Below, in pieces: positions 44,641-52,350 of a stretch of 64,000 nucleotides of DNA (its first letter is position 1; the number at the start of each line of letters is the position of its first letter). The position numbers were made by a program, and so were the translations under genes. A model generated the notes under the pieces. The model made no database searches. It was not told the DNA's origin and saw nothing but the letters and a program-made list of their open reading frames with translations. The stretch covers positions 616,707 to 680,706 of the forward strand of contig NZ_JACIEN010000003.1 in the NCBI RefSeq assembly GCF_014196925.1, given 5' to 3'. This DNA is from Chelatococcus caeni (GTDB lineage Bacteria > Pseudomonadota > Alphaproteobacteria > Rhizobiales > Beijerinckiaceae).

Positions 44641-45603
44641 ATGCAGACCCTTTCGAACTACTCGACGAGCGAGCGCGGCCTCGCCGATCTCAAGGTCGAG
44701 GAAGGGGACGTCCTCAAGGCCTATCGCGACATCGCCGGCGTGTGGACTATCGGGGCGGGCCTGACGGCGGCCTCGGGCGTCGTCAAGCCGCACGCGGGAA
44801 TGGTCATCACCGCGGCCGAGAGCGATCGGCTCACGAGGCTCGCGCTTGCCCGCAACTACGAACCGCGCGTACGAAAGGCGGTGGCCAAGGGCGTCGTGCC
44901 GCACAATCAGGCAGCGTTCGACGGCGCCGTCCACTTCGACTGGAACACGGGCCGGATCCACAACGCGACGTGGGTGAAGCTCTTCAACGCGGGCAAGCTG
45001 ACTGAAGCCGAGGCGTCGCTCAAGACGTGGAACAAGGCCGGCGGACGTGTGGTCGCGGGGCTGCAGAACCGGCGCCGGCGCGAAGCCGACAAGATCTTCC
45101 GCGGCAAGTATCACAGCGACGCAAAGGCCACCCTGTCGGCGAAGCCCGGCGCCTGGGCCGTCTTCGTCGTTGCGGTCGACGATGCTCAGAAGGGTGCGGT
45201 GCGCGAGGAGCTGGAGAAGCTCGGCTACGCGGTCGGCCCGCACAAGGGCGAGATCGCCGCCGATGCCGTGCGATCGTTCCAGCGCGACCGTGACCTGACC
45301 GTCGACGGCAAGATCGGCCGCGCCACCTTGTCGGCCCTGCAACGCGACATCGACGCGCGAGCCAAGGCGAAGGCGCAGACCGCGACGGCCGCCGGCGGCG
45401 GCGCGCTCGCCGGCGGCAGCGACGTGGCGCCCGACGCGGTGTCCACCGTCATCGACCCGGCACTCGCCGGCCAGATCGGCCTCATCGTGGCGGCTGCCGG
45501 CATCGCCGTGCTGGCGATCCTCGCCTACCGCTACCGCGACGTCGTCGCGACCCGCGTCCAGCGCCGGCTGCCTCGTCTGGCAGCGTGGCTGCGATCGTTC
45601 TGA
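44641..45603 (+). CDS. Endolysin: GH24 lysozyme plus peptidoglycan-binding domain plus C-terminal TM helix
   Basis: A 320-residue protein. The GH24 triad fits Glu21, Asp30 and Thr36, with the same 9- and 6-residue spacing as T4 lysozyme (Glu11, Asp20, Thr26), in VEEGDVLKAYRD...TIGAG. A peptidoglycan-binding-1-like domain follows at about 180–235 (VREELEKLGYAVGP, AVRSFQRDRDLTVDGKIG). Next are an Ala/Gly linker, a TM helix at 278–297 (IGLIVAAAGIAVLAILAYRY) and a basic tail. GGAGGACTTC precedes ATG 44641. The C-terminal anchor is unusual; SAR endolysins anchor at the N-terminus. It opens the late region. Confidence 0.9.
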   Translation: MQTLSNYSTSERGLADLKVEEGDVLKAYRDIAGVWTIGAGLTAASGVVKPHAGMVITAAESDRLTRLALARNYEPRVRKAVAKGVVPHNQAAFDGAVHFDWNTGRIHNATWVKLFNAGKLTEAEASLKTWNKAGGRVVAGLQNRRRREADKIFRGKYHSDAKATLSAKPGAWAVFVVAVDDAQKGAVREELEKLGYAVGPHKGEIAADAVRSFQRDRDLTVDGKIGRATLSALQRDIDARAKAKAQTATAAGGGALAGGSDVAPDAVSTVIDPALAGQIGLIVAAAGIAVLAILAYRYRDVVATRVQRRLPRLAAWLRSF

Positions 45604-45618
45604 CCTATGGGGGGCAAC

Positions 45619-46131
45619 ATGCAGTGGGGCGATCTCGCGGGGGCAATCATCAAGACCGGCGCCACCGGGCTCGGCACCGTGATCGGCGGGCCGCTGGGCG
45701 CATCCCTCGGCAGCGTCGTCGGGAAGGAGATCGCGCGTCGCCTCGGCGTCGATGCGACGCCCGAGGCGGTCGGACAGGCCATCCAGAACGACCCGCGCGC
45801 GGCCGACGTCGTCCAGGCGGTCGAGGCCGAACACGCGGCGCTCATCGTCGAGCTGGAGAAGAAGGCGCTCGATCACCAGCTGGCGCTCGCCCAGCTCGAT
45901 CGCGAGGAAGGCATCTTCAGCTGGGGATGGCGGCCGGGCGGCATGTGGCTCATCGGCTTCCTGTGGCTGCAGAACTGCACGCTCGCGCCCCTCGTCAGCC
46001 TGTTCACCGATGCGCGCGTGCCCATGATCCCGTGGGATCAGCTCATGGTATTCACCGGGCTCTTCTCGGGCTTCTACATGGGCGGCCACACGATCAAGGA
46101 CGCCATCAAGACGTGGCGGAGCGCCCGATGA
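45619..46131 (+). CDS. Holin-like membrane protein (3TM / GTA-type holin family)
   Basis: A 170-residue protein. A glycine-rich amphipathic N-terminus (IIKTGATGLGTVIGGPLG) is followed by a charged coiled-coil section and two or three hydrophobic stretches at about 105–160 (WRPGGMWLIGFLWLQNCTLA, QLMVFTGLFSGFYMGGHTIK). This matches the holin-like family found beside endolysins in alphaproteobacterial phages and gene-transfer agents. GGGGGGCAAC precedes ATG 45619, preferred to an ATG four codons earlier. It follows the endolysin by 15 bases. Confidence 0.8.
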   Translation: MQWGDLAGAIIKTGATGLGTVIGGPLGASLGSVVGKEIARRLGVDATPEAVGQAIQNDPRAADVVQAVEAEHAALIVELEKKALDHQLALAQLDREEGIFSWGWRPGGMWLIGFLWLQNCTLAPLVSLFTDARVPMIPWDQLMVFTGLFSGFYMGGHTIKDAIKTWRSAR

Positions 46132-46619
46132 TCTGGCCGGTCCTGCCGCGCTTCGGCTTCGTGCTCCTTCTCGCGGGTCTCCTGACGGTCGCGCTCACGC
46201 GGGCGGCGCCGGCCTCGGCCGTGCCCGGCGTCGTCGCGCCCTCGCTGCTCGATGTCCTGCAGCGCTGGTGGTGGGCCGTCGTCGGCCCCGGCGCCTTCGG
46301 CTTCGGGGTCCTGATCCTCTATCTGCGCTCGCAGTTCGTTCCGGGCAGTGAGTTCCGCAAGCAGAGCGAACACGTCAACAAGGCGCTCGCCGGGCTTGAG
46401 GAGCGTCTGGACGGTCTTGCCAGCCGGACGGAACGCCGCCTCCAGCAATTGGAGACGGCGACCGAGCACCTGCCGACGAAGGACGCCTTTCACGCCCTCG
46501 CCCTGCATGTCGAACGGCAGGGCACGGAGATCACGGCTCTGCGGGACACCCAGCGGGCCACGGCCGAGGGCGTCAAGCGGATCGAGGAGTTTCTGATCAG
46601 CCAGGGCACGAAGCGATGA
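46128..46619 (+). CDS. DUF2730 membrane protein
   Basis: A 163-residue protein with hydrophobic helices at about residues 7–30 and 45–66, then a long coiled coil (LAGLEERLDGLASRTERRLQ) to the C-terminus. Two N-terminal helices plus a coiled coil is the DUF2730 pattern, regularly found in the lysis cassette of Mu-like phages; a spanin-like or anti-holin role has been suggested only from context. The start overlaps the holin stop and the stop overlaps the next start. Confidence 0.78.
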   Translation: MIWPVLPRFGFVLLLAGLLTVALTRAAPASAVPGVVAPSLLDVLQRWWWAVVGPGAFGFGVLILYLRSQFVPGSEFRKQSEHVNKALAGLEERLDGLASRTERRLQQLETATEHLPTKDAFHALALHVERQGTEITALRDTQRATAEGVKRIEEFLISQGTKR

Positions 46620-46915
46620 GCGATTTTCTCGACATCATGCGCCAGCACGCGCGGCTCATCGTGCTGCGGGCGCTCGCGGCCGAGCCGAACTACTCCCACA
46701 ACGACGGCATGCTCCTGGACATCGCCAAGAGCTTCAGCGTCGATCGCGGGCGCGACTTCCTGCGCAACGAGATCCGCTGGCTGGAGAACGTCGGCGCGGT
46801 GACCGTGAGGGAATTGGGCGGCGCCTGGATCGTCACGGCGACGCAGCGGGGTGTCGATCACGCTGAGCGCCGCATCGTTCTCGAAGGCGTCCGCCGGCCG
46901 AGCGCGGGGGGCTGA
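46616..46915 (+). CDS. VpaChn25_0724-family phage protein (winged-helix-like)
   Basis: A 99-residue protein beginning MSDFLDIMRQHARLIVLRAL, with IAKSFSVDRGRDFLRNEIRW and ENVGAVTVRELGGAWIVTAT. This matches the VpaChn25_0724 family, which resembles a winged helix and sits between DUF2730 and DUF3486 in Mu-like phages. Function not established. ATG 46616 overlaps the previous stop. Confidence 0.85.
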   Translation: MSDFLDIMRQHARLIVLRALAAEPNYSHNDGMLLDIAKSFSVDRGRDFLRNEIRWLENVGAVTVRELGGAWIVTATQRGVDHAERRIVLEGVRRPSAGG

Positions 46916-46916
46916 C

Positions 46917-47135
46917 ATGCAGTTGCGCGGCCCGGATGCCTTGCTGCTCGACCGTGTCCCGGCGGAAGGTCACGGAGATGCCCTGTGGGCGCTCGGCGAG
47001 CTGAGTGAGCGGCGTCGCACGTCAGCCGACATCCTCTTCGAGCTGAATGACCGGCTCGCGGCCAAGGGGATTGCTCCCGTTCTCCGGAGCACCTTCAACC
47101 GCGTTGCCATCCGCCGATCGATCCGGGAGGCCTGA
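46917..47135 (+). CDS. Partial tandem copy of the DUF3486 N-terminal domain
   Basis: A 72-residue protein that is a paralogue of the first 70 residues of the next gene. LWALGELSERRRTSADILFE here corresponds to LWALGELNERRRTQADILFE there, and both continue LNDRLA.KGI.P..RS.FNR. It has its own start (ATG 46917) and stop and no DUF3486 C-terminus. The two starts are 220 bp apart. It may be a decaying duplicate or a separate small DNA-binding subunit. Confidence 0.75.
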   Translation: MQLRGPDALLLDRVPAEGHGDALWALGELSERRRTSADILFELNDRLAAKGIAPVLRSTFNRVAIRRSIREA

Positions 47136-47136
47136 C

Positions 47137-47691
47137 ATGCGGCAGGGACGCGGCCGGCTCTCGTCGCTCGATCTCATCCCCGAAGAGGGACAGGAAGACG
47201 TCTTGTGGGCGCTCGGCGAGCTGAACGAGCGGCGCCGCACGCAAGCCGACATCCTCTTCGAGCTCAACGACCGGCTCGCGGTGAAAGGCATCGACCCGAT
47301 CTCGCGCAGCGCCTTCAATCGGACGGCCGTGCGGACTGCGGCGGCGGCGCGCCGCGTGGCCGAGGCCCGCGCCGTCTTCGCCGGCATCGCGCCCCAGTTC
47401 ACGCCCGAGAGCATCGACGAGAACAACATCGTCCTGGGCGAGGTCATCAAGATGCTCATCCTGGAGCTGACCGACAGCCCCAACCAGACGCCCAAGGGCG
47501 CCATGGAACTGGCGCGCGCCTTCCTCGCCACCATTCAGGGGCAGAAGATCAGCTCCGACCGCCGCAGCAAGCTGGAGGCCGATCTTAAACAACAGGCGGC
47601 GAAGGCCGTCGACACGATCGCCGCGCGAAAGGGCCTCACCGCGGACACCGTCTCGGCGATCAAGGCACAGATCCTCGGGATCCGCTCATGA
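47137..47691 (+). CDS. DUF3486 protein (Mu gp27-like, putative terminase small subunit)
   Basis: A 184-residue protein. An HTH-like N-terminus (ERRRTQADILFELNDRLAVK) is followed by a long helical region and the motif NQTPKGAMELARAFLATIQG. DUF3486 genes directly precede the large terminase in Mu-like phages and are regarded as the small subunit that recognises DNA for packaging. CGGGAGGCCTGAC precedes ATG 47137. The stop overlaps the terminase start. Confidence 0.88.
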   Translation: MRQGRGRLSSLDLIPEEGQEDVLWALGELNERRRTQADILFELNDRLAVKGIDPISRSAFNRTAVRTAAAARRVAEARAVFAGIAPQFTPESIDENNIVLGEVIKMLILELTDSPNQTPKGAMELARAFLATIQGQKISSDRRSKLEADLKQQAAKAVDTIAARKGLTADTVSAIKAQILGIRS

Positions 47692-49307
47692 ACGCGCCCA
47701 TCTCGGCCGACGAGTGGGCACGGCACCGCCGGGAGGCGATGCAGGCGTTCCCTCCGGGTGTCGACGCCAGCGATCTCGAAGGCGTGCTCCTCGGCTACCA
47801 GAAAGAGCTGGTCGAGAGCGTCTCGCTCCACTCCCTCACGGCAACCGACAAGAGCCGCCGCGTCGGTGCCACATGGGGCGTCGGCGCGGCGGCCGTGCTG
47901 ATCTCGGGCGCGCAGAAGTCCGCAGGCGGCATGGACACGCTCTATTTGGGCTACAACCTCGACATGGCGCGGGAGTTCATCGACACCTGCGCCATGTGGG
48001 CCAAGGCCTTCGGACAAGCGTGCTCCGCGGTCGACGAGTGGCTCTTCAAGGAACTGGGGGAGAAGGGCGAGGACCGCGCGATCCAGGCGTTCCGCATCAC
48101 CTTCGCCTCGGGTTTCGAGATCGTCGCGCTGTCGTCGCGGCCGAGGTCGCTGCGCGGCAGGCAGGGCTTCGTCATCCTCGACGAGTTCGCCTTCCACGAC
48201 GACGCCGAGGAACTGCTCAAGGCGGCCATGGCGCTGCTCATCTGGGGCGGCCGGGTGCTGGTCATCTCGACGCACAACGGCGTCGACAATCCCTTCAACG
48301 AGCTGCTCAACGAGATCCGCTCCGGCCGCCGGCCGGGCAATATCGTGCGGGTCACCTTCGACGACGCGATCGAGCAGGGCCTCTATCAGCGCATCTGCCT
48401 TGTGAACGGGCAGCCCTGGTCGCCGGAAGCGGAAGCGCAATGGCGCGCCAACATCCGGGCATCGTATGGGGCCGGCGCGGCCGAGGAGCTGGACTGCATC
48501 CCGGCACAGGGATCGGGCGTCTATCTGACCACGGCGCTGATCGAGGCCTGCATGACGCCCGAGGCGCCCGTTCTGCGGCTCACCTGCCCGGACGGCTTCG
48601 AGCTGAGGTCCGACGAGGAGCGGCACTCCTATGTTGCCGACTGGCTCGCCGAGCACGTGGACCCGTGGCTCGATCTCCTGAAGTCGAACCTCCAGCACGC
48701 CTACGGCTGGGACTTCGGCCGCTCGGGCGACCTGTCCGTCTTCTGGCCGCTGGAGATCATGCCCGACCTCGTGCGGCGCACGCCCTTCATCATCGAGCTG
48801 CGCAACGTCCCGTTCCGTCAGCAGGAGCAACTGCTCTTCCACGTCGTCGACCGGTTGCCGCGACTGATCAGCGGAAAGCACGACGCCCGCGGCAACGGCC
48901 AGTTCCTCGCCGAGTACGCCCAGCAGAAGTACGGCGCCGACCGGATCGAGGCCGTCATGCTGTCGCAGGGCTGGTATCTCGCCAACACGCCGAAGCTGAA
49001 GGCGAGCCTCGAAGAGCGGACCTTCACCCTACCGAGGCACGCCGATGTTCGCGGCGACTTCCGGCTGCTGAAGATGGTGCGCGGGATCCCGAAGGTGCCT
49101 GACGACGCTTCCACCCAGGGCTCGGATGGCGGCCAGCGGCACGGCGACACGGCGATCGCGGCCATCCTCGCCAACGCTGCGGCCGAGGCGGACACGATGG
49201 AATACGGCTACACGCCGGCCTCGGCACTGCAGGACGGCCGGCGCGATGACCGCAGCCGCCGCCAGGGCGAGGCGATGCTCGGGCGACGCAACGGAGGTCT
49301 CTGGTAA
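47688..49307 (+). CDS. Large terminase subunit (Mu gp28-like)
   Basis: A 539-residue packaging motor. The ATP-binding region appears as TDKSRRVGATWGVGAAAV, the adenine/Walker A equivalent of this branch. FVILDEFAFHDDAEELLKAA supplies Walker B, followed by GGRVLVISTHNG (coupling motif). The C-terminal nuclease domain begins near AYGWDFGRSGDLSVFW, whose Asp is a likely metal ligand. The length equals that of related Mu-like terminases. It couples to the portal gene by overlap. Confidence 0.93.
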   Translation: MNAPISADEWARHRREAMQAFPPGVDASDLEGVLLGYQKELVESVSLHSLTATDKSRRVGATWGVGAAAVLISGAQKSAGGMDTLYLGYNLDMAREFIDTCAMWAKAFGQACSAVDEWLFKELGEKGEDRAIQAFRITFASGFEIVALSSRPRSLRGRQGFVILDEFAFHDDAEELLKAAMALLIWGGRVLVISTHNGVDNPFNELLNEIRSGRRPGNIVRVTFDDAIEQGLYQRICLVNGQPWSPEAEAQWRANIRASYGAGAAEELDCIPAQGSGVYLTTALIEACMTPEAPVLRLTCPDGFELRSDEERHSYVADWLAEHVDPWLDLLKSNLQHAYGWDFGRSGDLSVFWPLEIMPDLVRRTPFIIELRNVPFRQQEQLLFHVVDRLPRLISGKHDARGNGQFLAEYAQQKYGADRIEAVMLSQGWYLANTPKLKASLEERTFTLPRHADVRGDFRLLKMVRGIPKVPDDASTQGSDGGQRHGDTAIAAILANAAAEADTMEYGYTPASALQDGRRDDRSRRQGEAMLGRRNGGLW

Positions 49308-50854
49308 TGCCCCCGATCTACGGGCCTGACGGCGCAGTCGTCTCCTCGGCCATGTTCAAGCAGCCGCAGGCGGAGCCGGACGTCACCGGCATCCGCAGCG
49401 TCTGGCACGATCCGGTCGCCTCGGGGCTCACCCCGCAGCGCCTGGCGCACATCCTGCGCGATGCCGCAGAGGGCGAGCTGCGCGAGTTCCTCGTCCTGGC
49501 CGAGGAGATGGAGGAGCGAGAGCCGCACTATTTCTCGGTGCTGTCGACCCGCAAGCGCGCCATCACGGAGCTGAAGCCCGTGATCGAGGCGGCGACCGAG
49601 GAAGGTCGCGACGTGGCGATCGCCGACGAGGTCCGGGCGATTATTCGCCGGCCGGCCTTCACGTCCATGGTCTCCGAACTGACCGATGCCCTCGGCAAAG
49701 GCTTTGCCGTGTGCGAGATCATCTGGTCGACCACGGGCAACCGTTGGGATCCGCGCGAGTACCGCCGGCGCGACCCGGCCTTCTTCCAGTTCGACCGGCG
49801 GACCGGCTCCGAGCTGCGGCTCATCTCGCCGGCCGATCCAGATGGCGAGCCCCTGCGGCCGTGGTCGTTCATCGTCCACTACCCGCGCCTCAAGAGCGGC
49901 CTGCCGGCCCGGGGCGGCCTCGCGCGCGTCGCCGTCTGGTCGTTCATGCTGAAGTCCTTCACGCTGAAGGACTGGATGGCGTTCCTTGAGGTCTACGGCC
50001 TGCCGTTCCGCGTGGGCAAATATGGCCCCGGCGCCACCGAGCGGGAGAAGGACGCGCTGTTGCGCGCCGTGCGCGACATCGCCGGCGACGCGGCGGCGAT
50101 CATGCCGAAGTCGATGGACATCGAGTTCATCGAGACGACGGCCGCCAGCGGCTCCGACGCCTTCGAGAAGAAGGCGCGGTACATCGACGAGCAGATCTCC
50201 AAGATCGTCCTGGGCCAAACCACCACGACCGACGCGATCTCGGGCGGGCACGCCGTCTCGAAGGAGCATAACGAGGTTCGCCACGACATCCTGCGGTCCG
50301 ACGCGCGCGTGCTCGCCGCAACCATCCAGCAGGCGCTGATCGAGCCCTTCGTGTCGTTCCACCACGGGCCGCAGGAGAACTATCCGACCATCTCGTTCCC
50401 GGTCGAGGAGCCCGAAGACGTCAAGACCCTCATGGAGGTCACCGAGCGCTTCGTGAACCTCGGCGGCAAGGTCTCCATGGCCGAGGCGCGCGATCGCATC
50501 GGCTGGCAGGAGCCGTCCGAGGACGAGGAGCTGCTCGCCCCCGCTCGGGCGCCGGCGGCCGTCGAGCCCGCGACCGCTCGGGCGCGCTTCCGGTGCGACG
50601 AGATCGCGACGGCTCGCGAGGCCACGGTCGACGACGAGCTCGAGGAGCTGATGATGGAGGCTCTCGGCGACTGGGAGAAGATGACGGATCCGCTGCTCGC
50701 CCCTCTGCGGCGCGCCGTCGAGGCCGCCAGCGATTACGACGATCTGCGGGCGCGCCTCAACGGTGCGGTGGCCGAAATGGACACCTCGGCCCTGGTCGAG
50801 GCGCTGGCACGAGCGACGGCGAAGGCCCGCGGCCTCGGCGACGTCCGCGACTGA
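49307..50854 (+). CDS. Portal protein (DUF935, Mu gp29-like)
   Basis: A 515-residue protein that forms the dodecameric DNA entry ring. ILRDAAEGELREFLVLAEEM, SVLSTRKRAITELKPVIEAA and LSILTDALGKGF-type sequence near residue 125 follow the DUF935 family, as does VLGQTTTTDAISGGHAVSKE near residue 305. The C-terminus is acidic and helical. It lies between terminase and gpF, the conserved order. Confidence 0.93.
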   Translation: MPPIYGPDGAVVSSAMFKQPQAEPDVTGIRSVWHDPVASGLTPQRLAHILRDAAEGELREFLVLAEEMEEREPHYFSVLSTRKRAITELKPVIEAATEEGRDVAIADEVRAIIRRPAFTSMVSELTDALGKGFAVCEIIWSTTGNRWDPREYRRRDPAFFQFDRRTGSELRLISPADPDGEPLRPWSFIVHYPRLKSGLPARGGLARVAVWSFMLKSFTLKDWMAFLEVYGLPFRVGKYGPGATEREKDALLRAVRDIAGDAAAIMPKSMDIEFIETTAASGSDAFEKKARYIDEQISKIVLGQTTTTDAISGGHAVSKEHNEVRHDILRSDARVLAATIQQALIEPFVSFHHGPQENYPTISFPVEEPEDVKTLMEVTERFVNLGGKVSMAEARDRIGWQEPSEDEELLAPARAPAAVEPATARARFRCDEIATAREATVDDELEELMMEALGDWEKMTDPLLAPLRRAVEAASDYDDLRARLNGAVAEMDTSALVEALARATAKARGLGDVRD

Positions 50855-50863
50855 GGACCGGCC

Positions 50864-52036
50864 GTGGCGATGCTCCAGCTCGGCGGACCGCCGCCAAAGG
50901 AAGTGCTCGACTATTTCCGGTCGAAGCGCCTGCGCCCCGGCTTCTCATGGCAGGACGTGTGGGGCCAGGAGCACGCCTATGCCTTCACCGTGGCGAAGGC
51001 CACCGAGGCGCAGGTGCTCGTCGCCTTTCGGGGAGCCATCGACCGCGCGCTCTCGAAAGGTCTGCCGTTCGAAGCGTTCCAGAAGGACATCACCGGCGAG
51101 CTGCACCGGATCGGCTGGGGCGGTCCGCGTGTCGTCGAGGATCCGGCCGGGGGACCGCCGGCCAAGGTCGACTTCACGTCGCCCCGGCGCCTCAACACGA
51201 TCTTCAACGCCAACATGCGGGCCGCGCGCGCCGCCGGCCAGTGGGAGCGTGCGCAGCGCACCAAGGGCATGCTGCCGTTCTTCCTCTATGTCGAAAGCAC
51301 GGCGAAAGAGCCCCGTCACGAACACCGGCAATGGGCGGGCACCATCCTGCCGGTCGATCATCCATGGTGGGACGAACACTTCCCGCCGAACGGCTGGGGC
51401 TGCCAATGTGGCGTGCGGCAGATCACGAAGGCCGAGGCCGAGCGGCGCGGCGGCGTGGCCGAGCCGCCAGCCGGCCGCACCGAGACCTTCCGCAACCGGC
51501 GGACGGGCGAAGTCACCGAGGTGCCCGAGGGTGTCGATCCCGGCTGGCACACCAACCCCGGCAAGAGCCGTGCCGCGACCCTGATGCGCCGCACGACGGA
51601 GGCGCTGGAGGAGGCCGGACCGGACGTGGCACGCACCGAGATCGCCAAGATTTGGGACAGCAACACGCCCGAGCTGCTCGCCAAACTGCCGCGCGACGTG
51701 CACGTGCCCGTCGCCGTGGCCGAGGAAATCGCCACGGCGCTCGATGCGCGGGGGCCGATCCTCGCCCTGGGCAACCGCACGCTCGGGACGAAGGTGGCGC
51801 ACCCCGAGCGCCGGCTCGCCGACTTCGCGCTGATCCAGCGCCTCATCGACGCCGGTCGGCACTGGCCGGATCCGAAGCACAAGATCGGCCGCGTCGTCAT
51901 CGGCGAGGTCGGGGGCGTCTGGTTCCGGCTGGCGATCGGTGCCTCGGAACGCGAGCGCTACATGTACGTGCGCACCCTGCATCCGATCGACGAGCGCCGG
52001 CGTGCCAAGCTGGAGATGGAACTGGAAGGGAAGTAG
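50864..52036 (+). CDS. Phage head morphogenesis protein (Mu gpF / SPP1 gp7 family)
   Basis: A 390-residue minor head protein. The core family motif is present: NTIFNANMRAARAAGQWERA, then HRQWAGTILPVDHPWWDEHF and PPNGWGCQCGVRQITKAEAE. The conserved Cys pair and Trp residues are intact. The C-terminal third (ERRLADFALIQRLIDAGRHW, RTLHPIDERRRAKLEMELEG) resembles the barnase/colicin-type toxin fold fused to some gpF proteins, but that is only suggestive. The start is GTG 50864, seven bases after GAGG. It is followed by the 314-base gene-free stretch. Confidence 0.9.
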   Translation: MAMLQLGGPPPKEVLDYFRSKRLRPGFSWQDVWGQEHAYAFTVAKATEAQVLVAFRGAIDRALSKGLPFEAFQKDITGELHRIGWGGPRVVEDPAGGPPAKVDFTSPRRLNTIFNANMRAARAAGQWERAQRTKGMLPFFLYVESTAKEPRHEHRQWAGTILPVDHPWWDEHFPPNGWGCQCGVRQITKAEAERRGGVAEPPAGRTETFRNRRTGEVTEVPEGVDPGWHTNPGKSRAATLMRRTTEALEEAGPDVARTEIAKIWDSNTPELLAKLPRDVHVPVAVAEEIATALDARGPILALGNRTLGTKVAHPERRLADFALIQRLIDAGRHWPDPKHKIGRVVIGEVGGVWFRLAIGASERERYMYVRTLHPIDERRRAKLEMELEGK

Positions 52037-52350
52037 CGGTGGCCGGGAGGTCGCGAACCCTCCGCGGGTGAACACCGGCACTGGCGAAATTCGCACGGCC
52101 ACCACAACGAAAATCCTAGCTCATCTGCGCCGAATGGTCCAACCTGAATGCGGATCGCCACGGATCGGCGCAGGAGCGCGCTGACAGGCTCCCCGCTACA
52201 TCGGGGCCTCTTAGCCCCGCATGGCGCCTCTTAGGGCCTCTTACGGCCTCTTAATCGCTCTCTTGAACTCGACCGCGGGAACCGCACGCCGGGGCGCCAA
52301 TGGCCCCGGAACATCTTCACGGGTGATCGTTCGCATGGTGCGGAGCCATC
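52037..52350. promoter_or_regulatory. Gene-free stretch with phased GCCTCTTA repeats (candidate central gyrase site / late regulatory region)
   Basis: The longest gene-free gap in the structural region. Four exact GCCTCTTA copies start at 52206, 52226, 52236 and 52246, with a degenerate fifth near 52257. Two overlapping hairpins (ccccg/cgggg at 52191–52206 and ggggc/gcccc at 52203–52218) sit at its start. In Mu the corresponding gap before the protease gene I holds the strong gyrase site that organises the two ends, and also a late promoter. Either role would suit this segment. Confidence 0.55.

Noticed and set aside
43546..46089. An 847-codon leftward open frame through the Mor/endolysin region
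   Set aside because: Antisense to Mor, endolysin and holin genes with recognisable motifs; the product has no domain-like pattern.
45585..46619. A single 344-residue protein covering the holin and DUF2730 region
   Set aside because: The first half is the wrong frame over the holin gene; ATG 46128 starts the DUF2730-like protein.
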